DNA of 8,317 bases. It comes from an uncultured beta proteobacterium. GTDB lineage: Bacteria > Pseudomonadota > Gammaproteobacteria > Burkholderiales > Burkholderiaceae_C. Shown here in pieces: positions 1-7,225 of the stretch. Position 1 is the stretch's first letter. Each line of letters begins with the position of its first letter. The stretch is from NCBI GenBank assembly GCA_903920405.1, contig CAIXMC010000411.1:1-8317 (forward strand). Direction: 5' to 3'. A model generated the notes under the pieces. It did not search any database. It had not been told where the DNA came from and was given only the letters and a program-made list of their open reading frames with translations. Both the position numbers and the translations under genes were made by a program.

Positions 1-395
1 AGCCATTGAAGCTAACCGGTGATGCAAGCGTGTTAACTTGGATAGACGCTCAAATTATTGAAACACTTTATCTATCCACGATCAGCTTAGCCGAATTACG
101 CTTTGGCATTGAGGCGCTACCGCATGGCAAGCGAAGAGAAACGCTCCACACCGGCCTGGAACAACGAATCTTGCCTTTGTTCATCGGTCGAATCTTGCCA
201 TTTGATACAGCAGCATCCGAAGCCTACGCGGTGCTTCGCGCCCGTGCGCGTACCAATGGGAAGGCTATCGCGCCCGCAGATGGCTACATTGCAGCTACAG
301 CCATGACACATGGTTTGATTGTTGCAACGCGAGACACCGAACCATTTGAAGCCGCTGGTCTGACTGTCATCAACCCATGGCATACAAAACACTGA
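1..395 (+). CDS. VapC/FitB-type PIN-domain endoribonuclease toxin, 3' part (start outside window)
   Basis: This is the C-terminal ~130 residues of a PIN-domain protein of the VapC/FitB toxin class, metal-dependent RNases that are usually the toxic half of a type II toxin-antitoxin pair. Visible signatures are LAELRFG with an acidic Glu (codon near 93), PADGYIAATA with the second-half Asp (near 279) and ATRDTEPFE with the last Asp (near 333). The protein ends VINPWHTKH. These fit three of the four acidic positions that bind metal. The first Asp, normally in an LDTN-like start, is missing because the gene runs off the left edge. The frame stays open from base 3, and the TTG at position 6 is unlikely to be the true start. 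The antitoxin should lie just to the left and cannot be seen. The family call is firm; the RNA target is unknown. Confidence 0.9.
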   Translation, partial: PLKLTGDASVLTWIDAQIIETLYLSTISLAELRFGIEALPHGKRRETLHTGLEQRILPLFIGRILPFDTAASEAYAVLRARARTNGKAIAPADGYIAATAMTHGLIVATRDTEPFEAAGLTVINPWHTKH

Positions 396-439
396 CAGTG
401 TTAAGGATCACAACCCCGTGGTAGGAACAATAAAGTTGA

Positions 440-607
440 TCAGCCCCCTTTGCGGCAGCGCTTGCCCGGGTTTTTCTTGTTGTTGGTGGATGCACCGCGC
501 TCCAGGCTGCGTTTTTGACCGTGTGGAGCGGTGAAACAAATGCCCTTTGCCGCAACGGGACGGGGGGTGGCAAGACGATCGGCTTCGGTGCGAATTTTTT
601 TGGGCAT
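440..607 (-). CDS. Small basic protein, 55 residues, function unknown
   Basis: A short open frame begins MPKKIRTEADRL and ends GKRCRKGG. It has 15 Lys or Arg residues in 55, two Cys (24 and 51), and no membrane segment or signal peptide. Codon choice favours G or C at third positions and looks coding rather than random. The ATG at 605-607 is the first start after an in-frame TGA, so the start is fixed if the gene is real. No clear ribosome binding site precedes it, which is the main weakness. It lies 46 bases downstream of the 77-residue gene on the same strand, so the two may share a transcript. The basic composition would fit nucleic-acid or ribosome contact, but that is only inference. I do not recognise a family. 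Confidence 0.45.
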   Translation of the reverse strand: MPKKIRTEADRLATPRPVAAKGICFTAPHGQKRSLERGASTNNKKNPGKRCRKGG

Positions 608-653
608 GGTAAGTGTGCTCAGAGCTGGTTGTAAAGCCGCGCATTATCGCTGT

Positions 654-887
654 TCAATTGAGCAGATAGTCACGGCGATCATCCCAGTCCTGTGCGTCAA
701 TGGCGGCATCATAAGCTGCACGACTTGCCAAGGCTTCGCTGGTATAGGGAATAAGTGGTTTGTCCAGGGGATGCAGGGTGCGTTTGTGCAGGCCTCGAAG
801 TTGTTGTGAATGCGCCATGGCTTTCAGAACCAGTTCAGGTTCCATCATTAGGCTAAACGGGTGAATGGCTTGGGCGATGCTTGTCAT
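654..887 (-). CDS. Conserved-looking hypothetical protein, 77 residues
   Basis: The protein begins MTSIAQAIHPFSLMMEPELV and ends DDRRDYLLN. The first half looks helical; a basic middle with the phrase RTLHPLDKPLIPYT follows, then an acidic, Asp-rich tail. No signal peptide, membrane segment or catalytic motif is visible. The start at 885-887 is chosen because AGGAG sits six bases upstream; the longer frame reaching 959 has no such site and its extra residues look non-coding. The plus-strand frame at 531-809 is antisense to it. It diverges from lipB with about 150 bases between starts, so the two may share a promoter region. The tone is of a short hypothetical protein of Burkholderiales, but I cannot name a family. 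Confidence 0.65.
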   Translation of the reverse strand: MTSIAQAIHPFSLMMEPELVLKAMAHSQQLRGLHKRTLHPLDKPLIPYTSEALASRAAYDAAIDAQDWDDRRDYLLN

Positions 888-893
888 TTTGAA

Positions 894-898
894 CTCCT
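894..898 (-). promoter_or_regulatory. Ribosome binding site deciding the start of the 77-residue gene
   Basis: On the minus strand AGGAG is followed by six bases (TTCAAA) and then ATG at 887-885. Spacing and match to the 16S anti-Shine-Dalgarno are near ideal. This supports the 77-residue form over the longer open frame that begins at 959. Confidence 0.7.
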
Positions 899-992
899 GC
901 TGTGATAAACACATTTCGCGAATTGCAAAACGTTGAAATGGACTGTATCCCCATCTCATTCAAAGGTAAAGTCAGCGTTTGCCGCTATCTTG

Positions 993-1024
993 TGTCAGAA
1001 AATGCCTGACAAGGGTGTCAGGCA
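993..1024 (+). promoter_or_regulatory. Overlapping inverted repeats in the lipB leader
   Basis: TGCCTGACA (1003-1011) and TGTCAGGCA (1016-1024) form a perfect 9-base inverted repeat with loop AGGG, ending 14 bases before the lipB ATG. An upstream TGTCAG (993-998) can instead pair with CTGACA (1006-1011). The two stems use the same central strand and exclude each other. GTGTCAG therefore occurs twice in direct orientation (992-998 and 1015-1021), 23 bases apart, with one inverted copy between. It could be a protein operator with three half-sites or an RNA switch controlling access to the start. No T-run follows the stem, so it is not a standard terminator. The repeats are plain in the sequence; a regulatory role is inference. 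Confidence 0.45.
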
Positions 1025-1038
1025 AACGGCATCTCAAA

Positions 1039-1773
1039 ATGAATGAACATCAGCATGCACTGCGCCCCCTGTATTTGGGGCGTGTCGATTATTTACCCAC
1101 TTACGCTGCCATGCAGGACTTTACAAGCCAAAGAAGCCTGCAAGGCACGCCAGGTATGCCTGATCAGCTATGGATTTGTGAGCATTTTCCTGTTTATACG
1201 CAGGGTTTGGCAGGCAAGGCGGAGCATCTTCTTAACCCTGGCACGATTCCTGTGGTGCAGACCAATCGGGGGGGGCAGGTCACTTACCACGGTCTGGGGC
1301 AGGTGGTGGCCTATCCCTTGCTGGACTTGAGGCGTGCTGGTTATTTTGTCAAGGAATACGTTGATCGGCTTGAAGAAGCGCTCATTGCTACCTTGCAGCA
1401 TTTTGGGGTGACTGGGCATCGTGTGGCGGGGGCACCTGGTATTTATGTGCGTCTGGATGGCCCGGCCTTGAAGGTGTCTGATGTTGAAAAATGCCAGACA
1501 TTCAAAGGTCTGGGAAAAATCGCAGCACTGGGCTTGAAGGTGAGCCGCCATTGCACCTACCACGGCGTGGCCCTGAATGTGGCCATGAACCTCGAACCCT
1601 ATTCACGCATCAACCCTTGTGGTTACGCGGGTCTGCAAACCATTGACCTTTCTACAATCGGCGTTTTTGTCGCTTGGCAAGAGGTGGCAGATATTCTGGC
1701 ACATCAGCTTTTCATTCATTTGTTGCCCAGATCATTCTGGCCACACACCACGCAAAACCATCCCATTTCATGA
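1039..1773 (+). CDS. lipB: Octanoyl-[acyl carrier protein]:protein N-octanoyltransferase LipB
   Basis: LipB moves the octanoyl group from octanoyl-ACP to a lysine of the lipoyl domains of 2-oxoacid dehydrogenases and the glycine cleavage H protein, the first step of lipoate synthesis in the cytoplasm. The 244-residue product carries the family signature [12 protein letters not shown] at residues 77-88, [11 protein letters not shown] with the catalytic Lys at 160, and [11 protein letters not shown] with the nucleophile Cys at 194. Length is normal to slightly long. The ATG at 1039 is chosen because the family's N-terminal block ([11 protein letters not shown]) begins soon after; in-frame TTG 979 and GTG 1015 would add residues overlapping the leader inverted repeats. 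No strong ribosome binding site precedes 1039, so the start is less sure than the identity. The stop overlaps the lipA start by four bases. No ybeD-like gene lies directly upstream. Confidence 0.97.
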   Translation: MNEHQHALRPLYLGRVDYLPTYAAMQDFTSQRSLQGTPGMPDQLWICEHFPVYTQGLAGKAEHLLNPGTIPVVQTNRGGQVTYHGLGQVVAYPLLDLRRAGYFVKEYVDRLEEALIATLQHFGVTGHRVAGAPGIYVRLDGPALKVSDVEKCQTFKGLGKIAALGLKVSRHCTYHGVALNVAMNLEPYSRINPCGYAGLQTIDLSTIGVFVAWQEVADILAHQLFIHLLPRSFWPHTTQNHPIS

Positions 1774-2678
1774 ACATGACGCAAACCACAACACTCCCGG
1801 CGCAGCCGATTCAAGTGCTTCGCAAGCCGGCGTGGATACGGGTGAAAGCGGGCAGCCCCAACACACATTATTACGACATCAAAAATATTTTGCGCACCCA
1901 TCAATTGATGACGGTTTGCGAAGAAGCCAGTTGCCCCAACATTGGCGAATGCTTTGGTCACGGCACGGCCGCTTTCATGATCATGGGCAATGTTTGTACC
2001 CGGGCCTGCCCGTTTTGCGATGTTGGTCACGGTCGGCCTCTGGCACTCGATGTGAATGAACCTGCGAACCTGGCCAAAACCATTGCGCAGCTCAACCTCA
2101 AGTATGTGGTTATCACCAGTGTGGATCGCGATGATTTGAAAGACGGGGGTGCCTTGCATTTTGTGAACTGCATTCAACACATCCGCCAACAATCTCCCAG
2201 AACGAAAATTGAAATTTTGACCCCCGACTTTCGCAGGTGTGATGACCTGGCCCTAGACATTCTTAAAGCAGCCCCGCCGGACGTGATGAACCACAACCTT
2301 GAAACCGTTCCCCGTCTCTACAAACAGGCACGCCCGGGTGCCAACTACCTTTTTAGCTTGAATCTGCTGAAAAAATTCAAGGCGATATTTCCTGATATTC
2401 CCACGAAAAGCGGCCTGATGCTGGGTTTGGGAGAGACCGATGACGAGATTGTGGATGTGATGCAAGACATGCGATCGCACGGCATCAGCATGGTGACCAT
2501 CGGCCAATATTTGGCTCCTTCAGCCAGCCACCTGACCGTCAAGCGCTATGTGCATCCGGATGTGTTCAAGCAGCTTGAGGCCAAAGCCCGCGACATGGGA
2601 TTTAGCCATGCAGCCGCGGGTGTGATGGTGCGCTCAAGCTACCACGCCGATGAGCAAGCCGCCGGTATCCTGATTTAA
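1770..2678 (+). CDS. lipA: Lipoyl synthase LipA (radical SAM)
   Basis: LipA inserts sulfur at C6 and C8 of the protein-bound octanoyl chain made by LipB, giving lipoyl cofactor. The 302-residue product has all the expected ligands. The auxiliary cluster motif [12 protein letters not shown] provides Cys 50, 55 and 61; the radical-SAM motif CTRACPFC provides Cys 76, 80 and 83; and the C-terminal RSSY (288-291) holds the serine that caps the auxiliary cluster. [22 protein letters not shown] and [10 protein letters not shown] are typical of the family. The ATG at 1770 overlaps the lipB stop as ATGA, which points to translational coupling; a second ATG at 1776 is possible. A longer frame reaching back to 1674 lies wholly inside lipB and is unlikely. 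The gene looks intact. Confidence 0.98.
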   Translation: MNMTQTTTLPAQPIQVLRKPAWIRVKAGSPNTHYYDIKNILRTHQLMTVCEEASCPNIGECFGHGTAAFMIMGNVCTRACPFCDVGHGRPLALDVNEPANLAKTIAQLNLKYVVITSVDRDDLKDGGALHFVNCIQHIRQQSPRTKIEILTPDFRRCDDLALDILKAAPPDVMNHNLETVPRLYKQARPGANYLFSLNLLKKFKAIFPDIPTKSGLMLGLGETDDEIVDVMQDMRSHGISMVTIGQYLAPSASHLTVKRYVHPDVFKQLEAKARDMGFSHAAAGVMVRSSYHADEQAAGILI

Positions 2679-2690
2679 TATTGGTATATA

Positions 2691-2736
2691 TTTAATAGCA
2701 GCTAACGCAATGCTATCAAGCCCTGGAGTCGTATTT
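2691..2736. repeat. Comamonadaceae-type intergenic repeat, copy 1
   Basis: Between lipA and the SNF2 gene lies TTTAATAGCAGCTAACGCAA, followed by TATCAAGCCCTGGAGTC. The ATAGC, CTAAC, CAATGC order recurs at 6220-6250 in a related sequence after the SNF2 gene. I recognise the general shape from short repeats common between genes in Rhodoferax, Polaromonas and relatives. GGAG at 2725-2728 inside it stands nine bases before the SNF2 ATG and may serve as its ribosome binding site. An AT-rich stretch just before it (2676-2696) could hold a promoter, but no clear -35/-10 pair is visible. Confidence 0.5.
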
Positions 2737-2737
2737 A

Positions 2738-5700
2738 ATGCCTATCAATTCCCAAGAGTCTGGCCTGTGGCTTGATCTGTCATCGCTGGTCAGATTATCC
2801 AGCACAGTAACTTATGCGCGTGCCTTGGAACTCTACCGTAACCAACGTGTTTTCAATCTCGTCATCGACCCTCTCGGTGAAGATGATGACGGTCATGAGG
2901 GCTGGTTTCTAACGGGTGAAGTGCAGGGTTCTGAACGCTATCCCTATGAGGTTACGGTAGATATTCAACGTGATGCCAATGGCCGTCTGTTGAACTGGGA
3001 CAGCGATTGCTCCTGCCCGGTAGGCTACCAGTGCAAGCATGGTGTCGCCCTTCTCATCAAGGCCGCTTACAAAGGTTTTGAGTTGCTGGGCCATGTCCAT
3101 ACACCCGTCAAGAAATCCACAAAACCACTCACCCCCGACGAGCTGGCAGCGCAACGACAGGCCTCAGCGGCCAAAGCACAGGAACTGGCAAGGCTGGAGG
3201 CAGAGTTCCGTGTCATGAAATGGCTGGAAGACCTTGAGGTGAGCAATGTGGCACGCGAGACTCTGCCAGAGGTGAGCAAAACCCCAGAGGCGCGTCGTGA
3301 CTATTTCCTATACATGTTGTCCGTTGAGGGACAACGAATCAACACCCCCGTTTTAACGCTCGAAGTGGTGCAGTCCTACCAAAAAGTGGCCGGTGGTTGG
3401 GCCAAGGCCAAGGCATTGAAAACTCAGCCTGAAAAGGGTCAGTCCATTTTTGACTCGGCCAGCGAAGCCGACCGTGATGTGTTGCAGCTCATGCGCACAC
3501 TGCCCAACGCCGGAAATGCTTATTACTACAGTTACAGCGTTAAAAGCAAAGTCACTCTGGAGGGCAAATACGGCATTCAGGCGCTTGAACAGGCCTCAAG
3601 TACGGGTCGCCTGTTTGTGATTAACAGCTATGAACAACCTAAAACGCTAGTGAAATGGGGGCCACCACAAGCCCTCTGCTGGAAATGGCAGGCCGTTCCT
3701 CCCACACCCAAAGACAGCGATCTTTGGGCACTGAGCGCCACACTGGAAAACACAGATGCGCAGTTGTGCCTGAACGATCCTCCGCTTTACCTTCATGCCG
3801 CCAAAGGTTTGTGTGGTTTGGTCGATGTTAAAAATTTGAGTGCCAAGCAGCTTGGTGTGTTGCTCAAGGCGCCCCCCATGCGCGCCGATGCACTGAAAAA
3901 GCACCAGCCCGCGCTGATGCAGCAGTTGGGGTCCTTGCCATTGCCCCCTGTACTTGAAGCCCTGCCAACACTTTCGGGCATTGTGCCCAAGCCCTGTTTG
4001 CACCTGACTGAAGTTCCCGCCATCGACGTACCGCAAAACGGCCTGATTCAAGCCCGCATGACCTTTGATTATGCGGGGCACAAAGGCTGGTGGGCAGGCC
4101 AAGGCACATCCATTGTGTTGGATGATGCCAACGGACGGATGTTGTTGCAGCGCGACCCCGCAGCAGAACTGGATGCCATGAGCCTTCTTCTTGAACTCGG
4201 TCTGGTCTCACAACAGCCCGGGGTCTTTGGCATTCCTGGTGCTGCCTCCCAACAGACTTGGCTGGCGTGGGCAGATGAAGATTACGCAGTGCTTCGCGAA
4301 GCCGGTTTTGAAGTGACGACAAGTGAAGGGATGGCAGGCTGGATCAGCCATGCCGATGCTCTCAGCGTCAAGATGGAAGCACAAGGTGACGACGAAGCCA
4401 CATCGCCCTGGTTTGATTTGTCTTTGGGCATGGAAATCAACGGTGTTCGCCACAACATATTGCCCTGGCTACCCCAGTTGATCAGCGCTGCTGCCAAACA
4501 CCCGCGTGATGCTGCCACGGGTCTGCCCGACCTGCCGCCCTTTTTGTATTTGCGCATTCCCGCGGGCGGCTTTGTTCGCCTGCCCACTGAGGGACTTAAA
4601 CCCTGGATAGGTGCTTTGCTTGATTTGGTGGGCGACCACAGTCACGATTTTTCCAAAGACAGCCTGAAACTGTCGCGCTTTGATGCCATGCGTACTACCG
4701 CAGCATTGGGGCAAGGCGCAGTCTGGGAAGGCGCACAATATTTGCGCGAGATGGTGCAGCGCCTCTGTGGCCACACCGAGCTGCCAGAGACACCCATGCC
4801 CGCAAGTGTCAATGCCAGCCTGCGCCCTTACCAGCAGCAAGGCGTGAACTGGCTTCAGTTTCTGCGCGAATACAACCTGGCCGGCATTTTGGCCGACGAC
4901 ATGGGTCTGGGCAAAACGCTGCAAACGCTGGTACATATCCAGATTGAAAAAGACGCAGGTCGCCTGACTTGCCCCGCCCTCATCATTGCCCCCGTCAGTT
5001 TGATGGGCAACTGGCGGCGTGAAACCGAACGGTTTTGCCCCAACCTTCGTGCTCTGGTTGTTCATGGCAAGGACCGTCATGAAGTGGTCGATACCATGAG
5101 CGAGCAAGACATTGTGATAGCGCCTTATTCCCTGTTGCACCGCGATCGGGAACGCTGGCTCAATGCCAAATGGCATATCGTGGTGCTCGACGAAGCGCAA
5201 AACATCAAAAATGCCACGACCAACGCCGCTCAGGTGGCCACAGAACTTAAAGCCACCCACCGTTTGTGTTTGTCAGGCACGCCCATGGAAAACCATCTGG
5301 GCGAAATATGGAGTCTGTTTCACTTTCTGATGCCCGGTTTTTTGGGAAGCCACAAACGATTCACCGACACGTTTCGCAGTCCCATCGAAAAGCTGGGCGA
5401 CGCTGAGGCCATGCGACAACTGCGTGCGCGTATTACCCCTTTCATGCTGCGCCGAACCAAAGCCTTGGTCGCCGATGAACTGCCGCCCAAAATAGAAACC
5501 ATCACGCGGGTTGAACTGTCGGGCAAACAGGCGGATTTGTACGAAACCATCCGCTTGGGCATGGAAAAAACAGTGCGGGACGCATTGAACAGCAAGGGTC
5601 TGGCCAAATCTCAAATCACCATTCTGGATGCCTTGCTCAAACTGCGCCAGGTCTGTTGCGACCCTCAACTCGTCAAAATTGAGGCAGCCAAAAAAGTCAA

Positions 5701-6223
5701 GGAATCTGCCAAACTGGAACATTTGATGACCATGTTGCCCGAGATGCTGGCAGAGGGCAGACGCATTTTGCTGTTCTCGCAATTCACCAGCATGCTCACC
5801 CTCATTGAAGCCGAATTGGTCAAGCAAAAAATCAAATGGGTCAAACTGACCGGCCAAAGCCAAAAGCGCGATGCGTTGATTGAACAGTTTACCAATGGCG
5901 AAGTTCCCCTGTTTCTGATCAGCCTGAAGGCAGGTGGCGTAGGTTTGAATCTGCCGCAGGCTGACACTGTGATTCACTACGATCCCTGGTGGAATCCGGC
6001 GGTTGAAAACCAGGCCACCGACCGCGCCCACCGCATTGGTCAAACGCAAAGCGTGTGGGTGGTGAAATTGGTTGCCCAAGGCACCATAGAAGAACGTATT
6101 TTGGCCCTGCAGGAACGCAAGGCCGCGCTGGCCCAAAGCGTGTACAGCGGTTCAGTCGGTCGCAAGCAACCTCTGTTTACCGAGAGTGACCTGACAGAAC
6201 TGCTTAAACCACTATCATCTTGA
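2738..6223 (+). CDS. SWIM zinc-finger SNF2-family DEAD/DEAH-box ATPase/helicase
   Basis: This 1161-residue protein is a bacterial SNF2-type ATP-driven DNA translocase. Near the N terminus is a SWIM zinc finger, C91-x-C93-x5-C99-x-H101, expected to bind nucleic acid or protein. Residues ~110-690 show no motif I can name. The motor starts at LRPYQQQG (695), with Walker A DDMGLGKT (720-727), DEAQ box (818-821), [17 protein letters not shown] (motif III) and FMLRRTK. The second RecA lobe has [25 protein letters not shown] and [11 protein letters not shown] (1092-1102, motif VI). All motor motifs look intact. GGAG lies nine bases before the ATG. The gene stands alone after lipA and faces the vapC gene at its 3' end. 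The family includes RapA-like polymerase recyclers and motors of defence systems, but the sequence does not settle which role applies. Confidence 0.93.
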   Translation: MPINSQESGLWLDLSSLVRLSSTVTYARALELYRNQRVFNLVIDPLGEDDDGHEGWFLTGEVQGSERYPYEVTVDIQRDANGRLLNWDSDCSCPVGYQCKHGVALLIKAAYKGFELLGHVHTPVKKSTKPLTPDELAAQRQASAAKAQELARLEAEFRVMKWLEDLEVSNVARETLPEVSKTPEARRDYFLYMLSVEGQRINTPVLTLEVVQSYQKVAGGWAKAKALKTQPEKGQSIFDSASEADRDVLQLMRTLPNAGNAYYYSYSVKSKVTLEGKYGIQALEQASSTGRLFVINSYEQPKTLVKWGPPQALCWKWQAVPPTPKDSDLWALSATLENTDAQLCLNDPPLYLHAAKGLCGLVDVKNLSAKQLGVLLKAPPMRADALKKHQPALMQQLGSLPLPPVLEALPTLSGIVPKPCLHLTEVPAIDVPQNGLIQARMTFDYAGHKGWWAGQGTSIVLDDANGRMLLQRDPAAELDAMSLLLELGLVSQQPGVFGIPGAASQQTWLAWADEDYAVLREAGFEVTTSEGMAGWISHADALSVKMEAQGDDEATSPWFDLSLGMEINGVRHNILPWLPQLISAAAKHPRDAATGLPDLPPFLYLRIPAGGFVRLPTEGLKPWIGALLDLVGDHSHDFSKDSLKLSRFDAMRTTAALGQGAVWEGAQYLREMVQRLCGHTELPETPMPASVNASLRPYQQQGVNWLQFLREYNLAGILADDMGLGKTLQTLVHIQIEKDAGRLTCPALIIAPVSLMGNWRRETERFCPNLRALVVHGKDRHEVVDTMSEQDIVIAPYSLLHRDRERWLNAKWHIVVLDEAQNIKNATTNAAQVATELKATHRLCLSGTPMENHLGEIWSLFHFLMPGFLGSHKRFTDTFRSPIEKLGDAEAMRQLRARITPFMLRRTKALVADELPPKIETITRVELSGKQADLYETIRLGMEKTVRDALNSKGLAKSQITILDALLKLRQVCCDPQLVKIEAAKKVKESAKLEHLMTMLPEMLAEGRRILLFSQFTSMLTLIEAELVKQKIKWVKLTGQSQKRDALIEQFTNGEVPLFLISLKAGGVGLNLPQADTVIHYDPWWNPAVENQATDRAHRIGQTQSVWVVKLVAQGTIEERILALQERKAALAQSVYSGSVGRKQPLFTESDLTELLKPLSS

Positions 6224-6266
6224 TAGCTAACAATGCAAGCCCCATCAGCGTTACAGGCCTTTTTTC
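6220..6266. repeat. Comamonadaceae-type intergenic repeat, copy 2, with possible terminator T-run
   Basis: TGATAGCTAACAATGCAAGC starts on the SNF2 stop codon and continues through CCCATCAGCGTTACAGGCC into a run of six T (6260-6265). It shares the ATAG, CTAAC, AATGC order with the repeat before the SNF2 gene. TAAC and GTTA can pair weakly and the T-run follows, so it may end SNF2 transcription; the stem is too weak for a firm terminator call. Confidence 0.5.
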
Positions 6267-6569
6267 CTTCTAACTTTCATGCCAGTTTTGCCACCCCGAA
6301 TCATGAGCTTGTAGAAGCGGCTTCCCACTTAAGGCGGGACAAAAATGAAGTCGCAAGCCGATTCATACGAAGTCAGTTGCCGTCGCTACATTGCAATTCG
6401 TCCCGCCTTAAGTGGGAAGCCGGTATTTGTAGGGTGGCTTCATGTGGTTGGCTTGAGAGGGTAACGGCCACTTTGCGGGTGGCCTGTCCGTCGATACTCA
6501 GTCCGACAGACAGCGATAGCGATATCGATTTTTGAGTTCAGTGACGTTCATGTGATGGATGACCCTATC
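6224..6569. other. Gene-free convergent intergenic region
   Basis: The SNF2 gene (plus) and vapC (minus) converge on this 346-base stretch. It holds the Comamonadaceae-type repeat, inverted-repeat element copy A, a 6-base stem (GGCCAC 6466-6471 with GTGGCC 6479-6484, loop of seven) and a short GAYAGCGAT-like simple sequence near 6510-6530. The open frame at 6233-6535 runs through both repeats, has no family-like content, and is not called a gene. Confidence 0.7.
6319..6421. repeat. Long inverted-repeat element, copy A
   Basis: Two perfect 23-base inverted arms (6318-6340 and 6400-6422) begin CGGCTTCCCACTTAAGG on the left; the right arm is its exact reverse complement. They enclose 59 bases. 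The left interior (ATGAAGTCGCAAGCC) also occurs in copy B in the same orientation, while the right interior differs, so only the outer part pairs well. Each arm can also fold on itself (CCC...GGG around TTAA), like paired REP sequences. TTGTAG occurs on both flanks (6309-6314 and 6427-6432) and might be a target duplication or chance. No protein is encoded. Between convergent genes it could also stop transcription from both sides. Confidence 0.85.
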
Positions 6570-6953
6570 CTAAACATCGATCAACACCAAACCCGACACT
6601 CTGCGAAAGTCCTTGCTGTTAGCGGTCACAAGTACCCCCATGTTTTGCATGGCCGTAGCTGCGATCAAGGCATCGGGCAGTTTTAGGCCGGTCTCGCGAC
6701 GAATTCGTGCGCCTTCATCGGCAATCGCTGCATCAACAGGCACCATCCGACAAACATCCAGCATTGCCTTGGCCGCATTCAGTGACACAGCAGTGTGTGC
6801 TGGCCATGCCAATACTTCAGCTCGAACAATGGCAGAGATGACAGCTCGATCGCTGTGCAATGCATTATGGAACAAAGCCACAGCATCAGGTGCAAGCGCA
6901 TCGTTCAAATAAAGTATCAGCGCACTGCTGTCAAAAACAAGACGGTCAGACAT
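6570..6953 (-). CDS. vapC: VapC-type PIN-domain endoribonuclease toxin
   Basis: A complete 127-residue PIN-domain protein, the RNase toxin of a type II toxin-antitoxin pair. The metal-binding acids are in place: Asp 8 in VFDSSALIL, Glu 46 in VRAEVLAW, Asp 94 in KLPDALIAATA and Asp 115 in TANSKDF. Length is typical. The ATG at 6953 gives an 8-base overlap with the upstream antitoxin stop; the in-frame ATG at 6962 (starting MNGM) would overlap by 17 bases and is also possible, as neither has a strong ribosome binding site. Overlap suggests translational coupling, with toxin made only after antitoxin. It differs clearly in sequence from the PIN protein at the left edge, so the two are not a recent duplication. 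The RNA target is unknown. Confidence 0.93.
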   Translation of the reverse strand: MSDRLVFDSSALILYLNDALAPDAVALFHNALHSDRAVISAIVRAEVLAWPAHTAVSLNAAKAMLDVCRMVPVDAAIADEGARIRRETGLKLPDALIAATAMQNMGVLVTANSKDFRRVSGLVLIDV

Positions 6954-7182
6954 CCCATTCATTGCGTAAATGGCTTAACTCTGCCAACACAGCCTCGCGC
7001 TGGCCTTTGCCCAGGCAGCCGCGTGCACGGTTCAAGATAGCCGCCAAGTCATCAGACGGGTACGCATGAGGCTGCTCTTCAAGCACCACCACAACGCGTT
7101 GAGCCTGCGCCCGAGGCGGTGGGGTGGCTCCCAACCAGATGACCTGGTTGCCTAATAAATTGGCCGGATAGCTTTGCAGCAT
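6946..7182 (-). CDS. Probable antitoxin of the VapC pair, 78 residues
   Basis: The gene directly precedes and overlaps vapC on the same strand, the normal place for its antitoxin. The protein begins MLQSYPANLLGNQVIWLG, continues with a Pro-rich stretch (TPPPRAQAQ) and a VVVVLEE strand, and ends in a helix (REAVLAELSHLRNEWDV) that could wrap the toxin's active site. I do not see a clear ribbon-helix-helix, AbrB or Phd DNA-binding signature, so the antitoxin family stays open. The assignment rests mainly on position, size and overlap. The ATG at 7182 has only a weak upstream GAAAGA. A dyad at 7211-7223 lies 29 bases upstream and could be an autoregulatory operator. Confidence 0.75.
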   Translation of the reverse strand: MLQSYPANLLGNQVIWLGATPPPRAQAQRVVVVLEEQPHAYPSDDLAAILNRARGCLGKGQREAVLAELSHLRNEWDV

Positions 7183-7210
7183 GGGTACATATCTTTCACA
7201 AAGGAATTGA

Positions 7211-7223
7211 AGAATTTGATTCT
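7211..7223. promoter_or_regulatory. Dyad upstream of the antitoxin gene, possible operator
   Basis: AGAAT-TTG-ATTCT is a perfect 5-base dyad in the 43-base gap between the methyltransferase-fragment stop and the antitoxin start. Toxin-antitoxin pairs usually repress themselves through such sites, so an operator is plausible. The arms are short and AT-rich and could occur by chance. Confidence 0.25.
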
Positions 7224-7225
7224 AG

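Noticed and set aside
388..402. Dyad AACACTG-A-CAGTGTT across the stop of the left PIN gene
   Set aside because: A one-base centre cannot form a hairpin and no T-run follows, so it is not a terminator; it may be chance.
531..809. Plus-strand open frame of 92 residues
   Set aside because: It is antisense to the 77-residue gene, which has a good ribosome binding site, and its protein shows no family-like pattern.
979..1038. Longer lipB start at TTG 979 or GTG 1015
   Set aside because: The added residues do not fit the LipB N terminus and overlap the leader inverted repeats; ATG 1039 is simpler. Not fully excluded.
1674..1769. Longer lipA start inside lipB
   Set aside because: It would extend almost 100 bases into lipB with residues foreign to LipA, while ATG 1770 gives the usual 4-base overlap.
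4469..6136. Long minus-strand open frames (263 and 287 residues)
   Set aside because: They are antisense to the helicase motor, whose motifs are intact on the plus strand; their His/Gln/Phe-rich content is typical of shadow frames.
6319..6421. Possibility that the inverted-repeat elements are integron attC sites
   Set aside because: The arms lack the GTTRRRY/RYYYAAC core sites and pair perfectly without the extrahelical bases expected of attC.
6466..6484. Hairpin GGCCAC/GTGGCC as a terminator
   Set aside because: The stem is only six pairs and no T-run follows on either strand.
6233..6535. Plus-strand open frame of 100 residues after the SNF2 gene
   Set aside because: It runs through a Comamonadaceae-type repeat, the whole of inverted-repeat copy A and a simple-sequence tail (DSDSDIDF), so it is repeat-derived rather than a gene.
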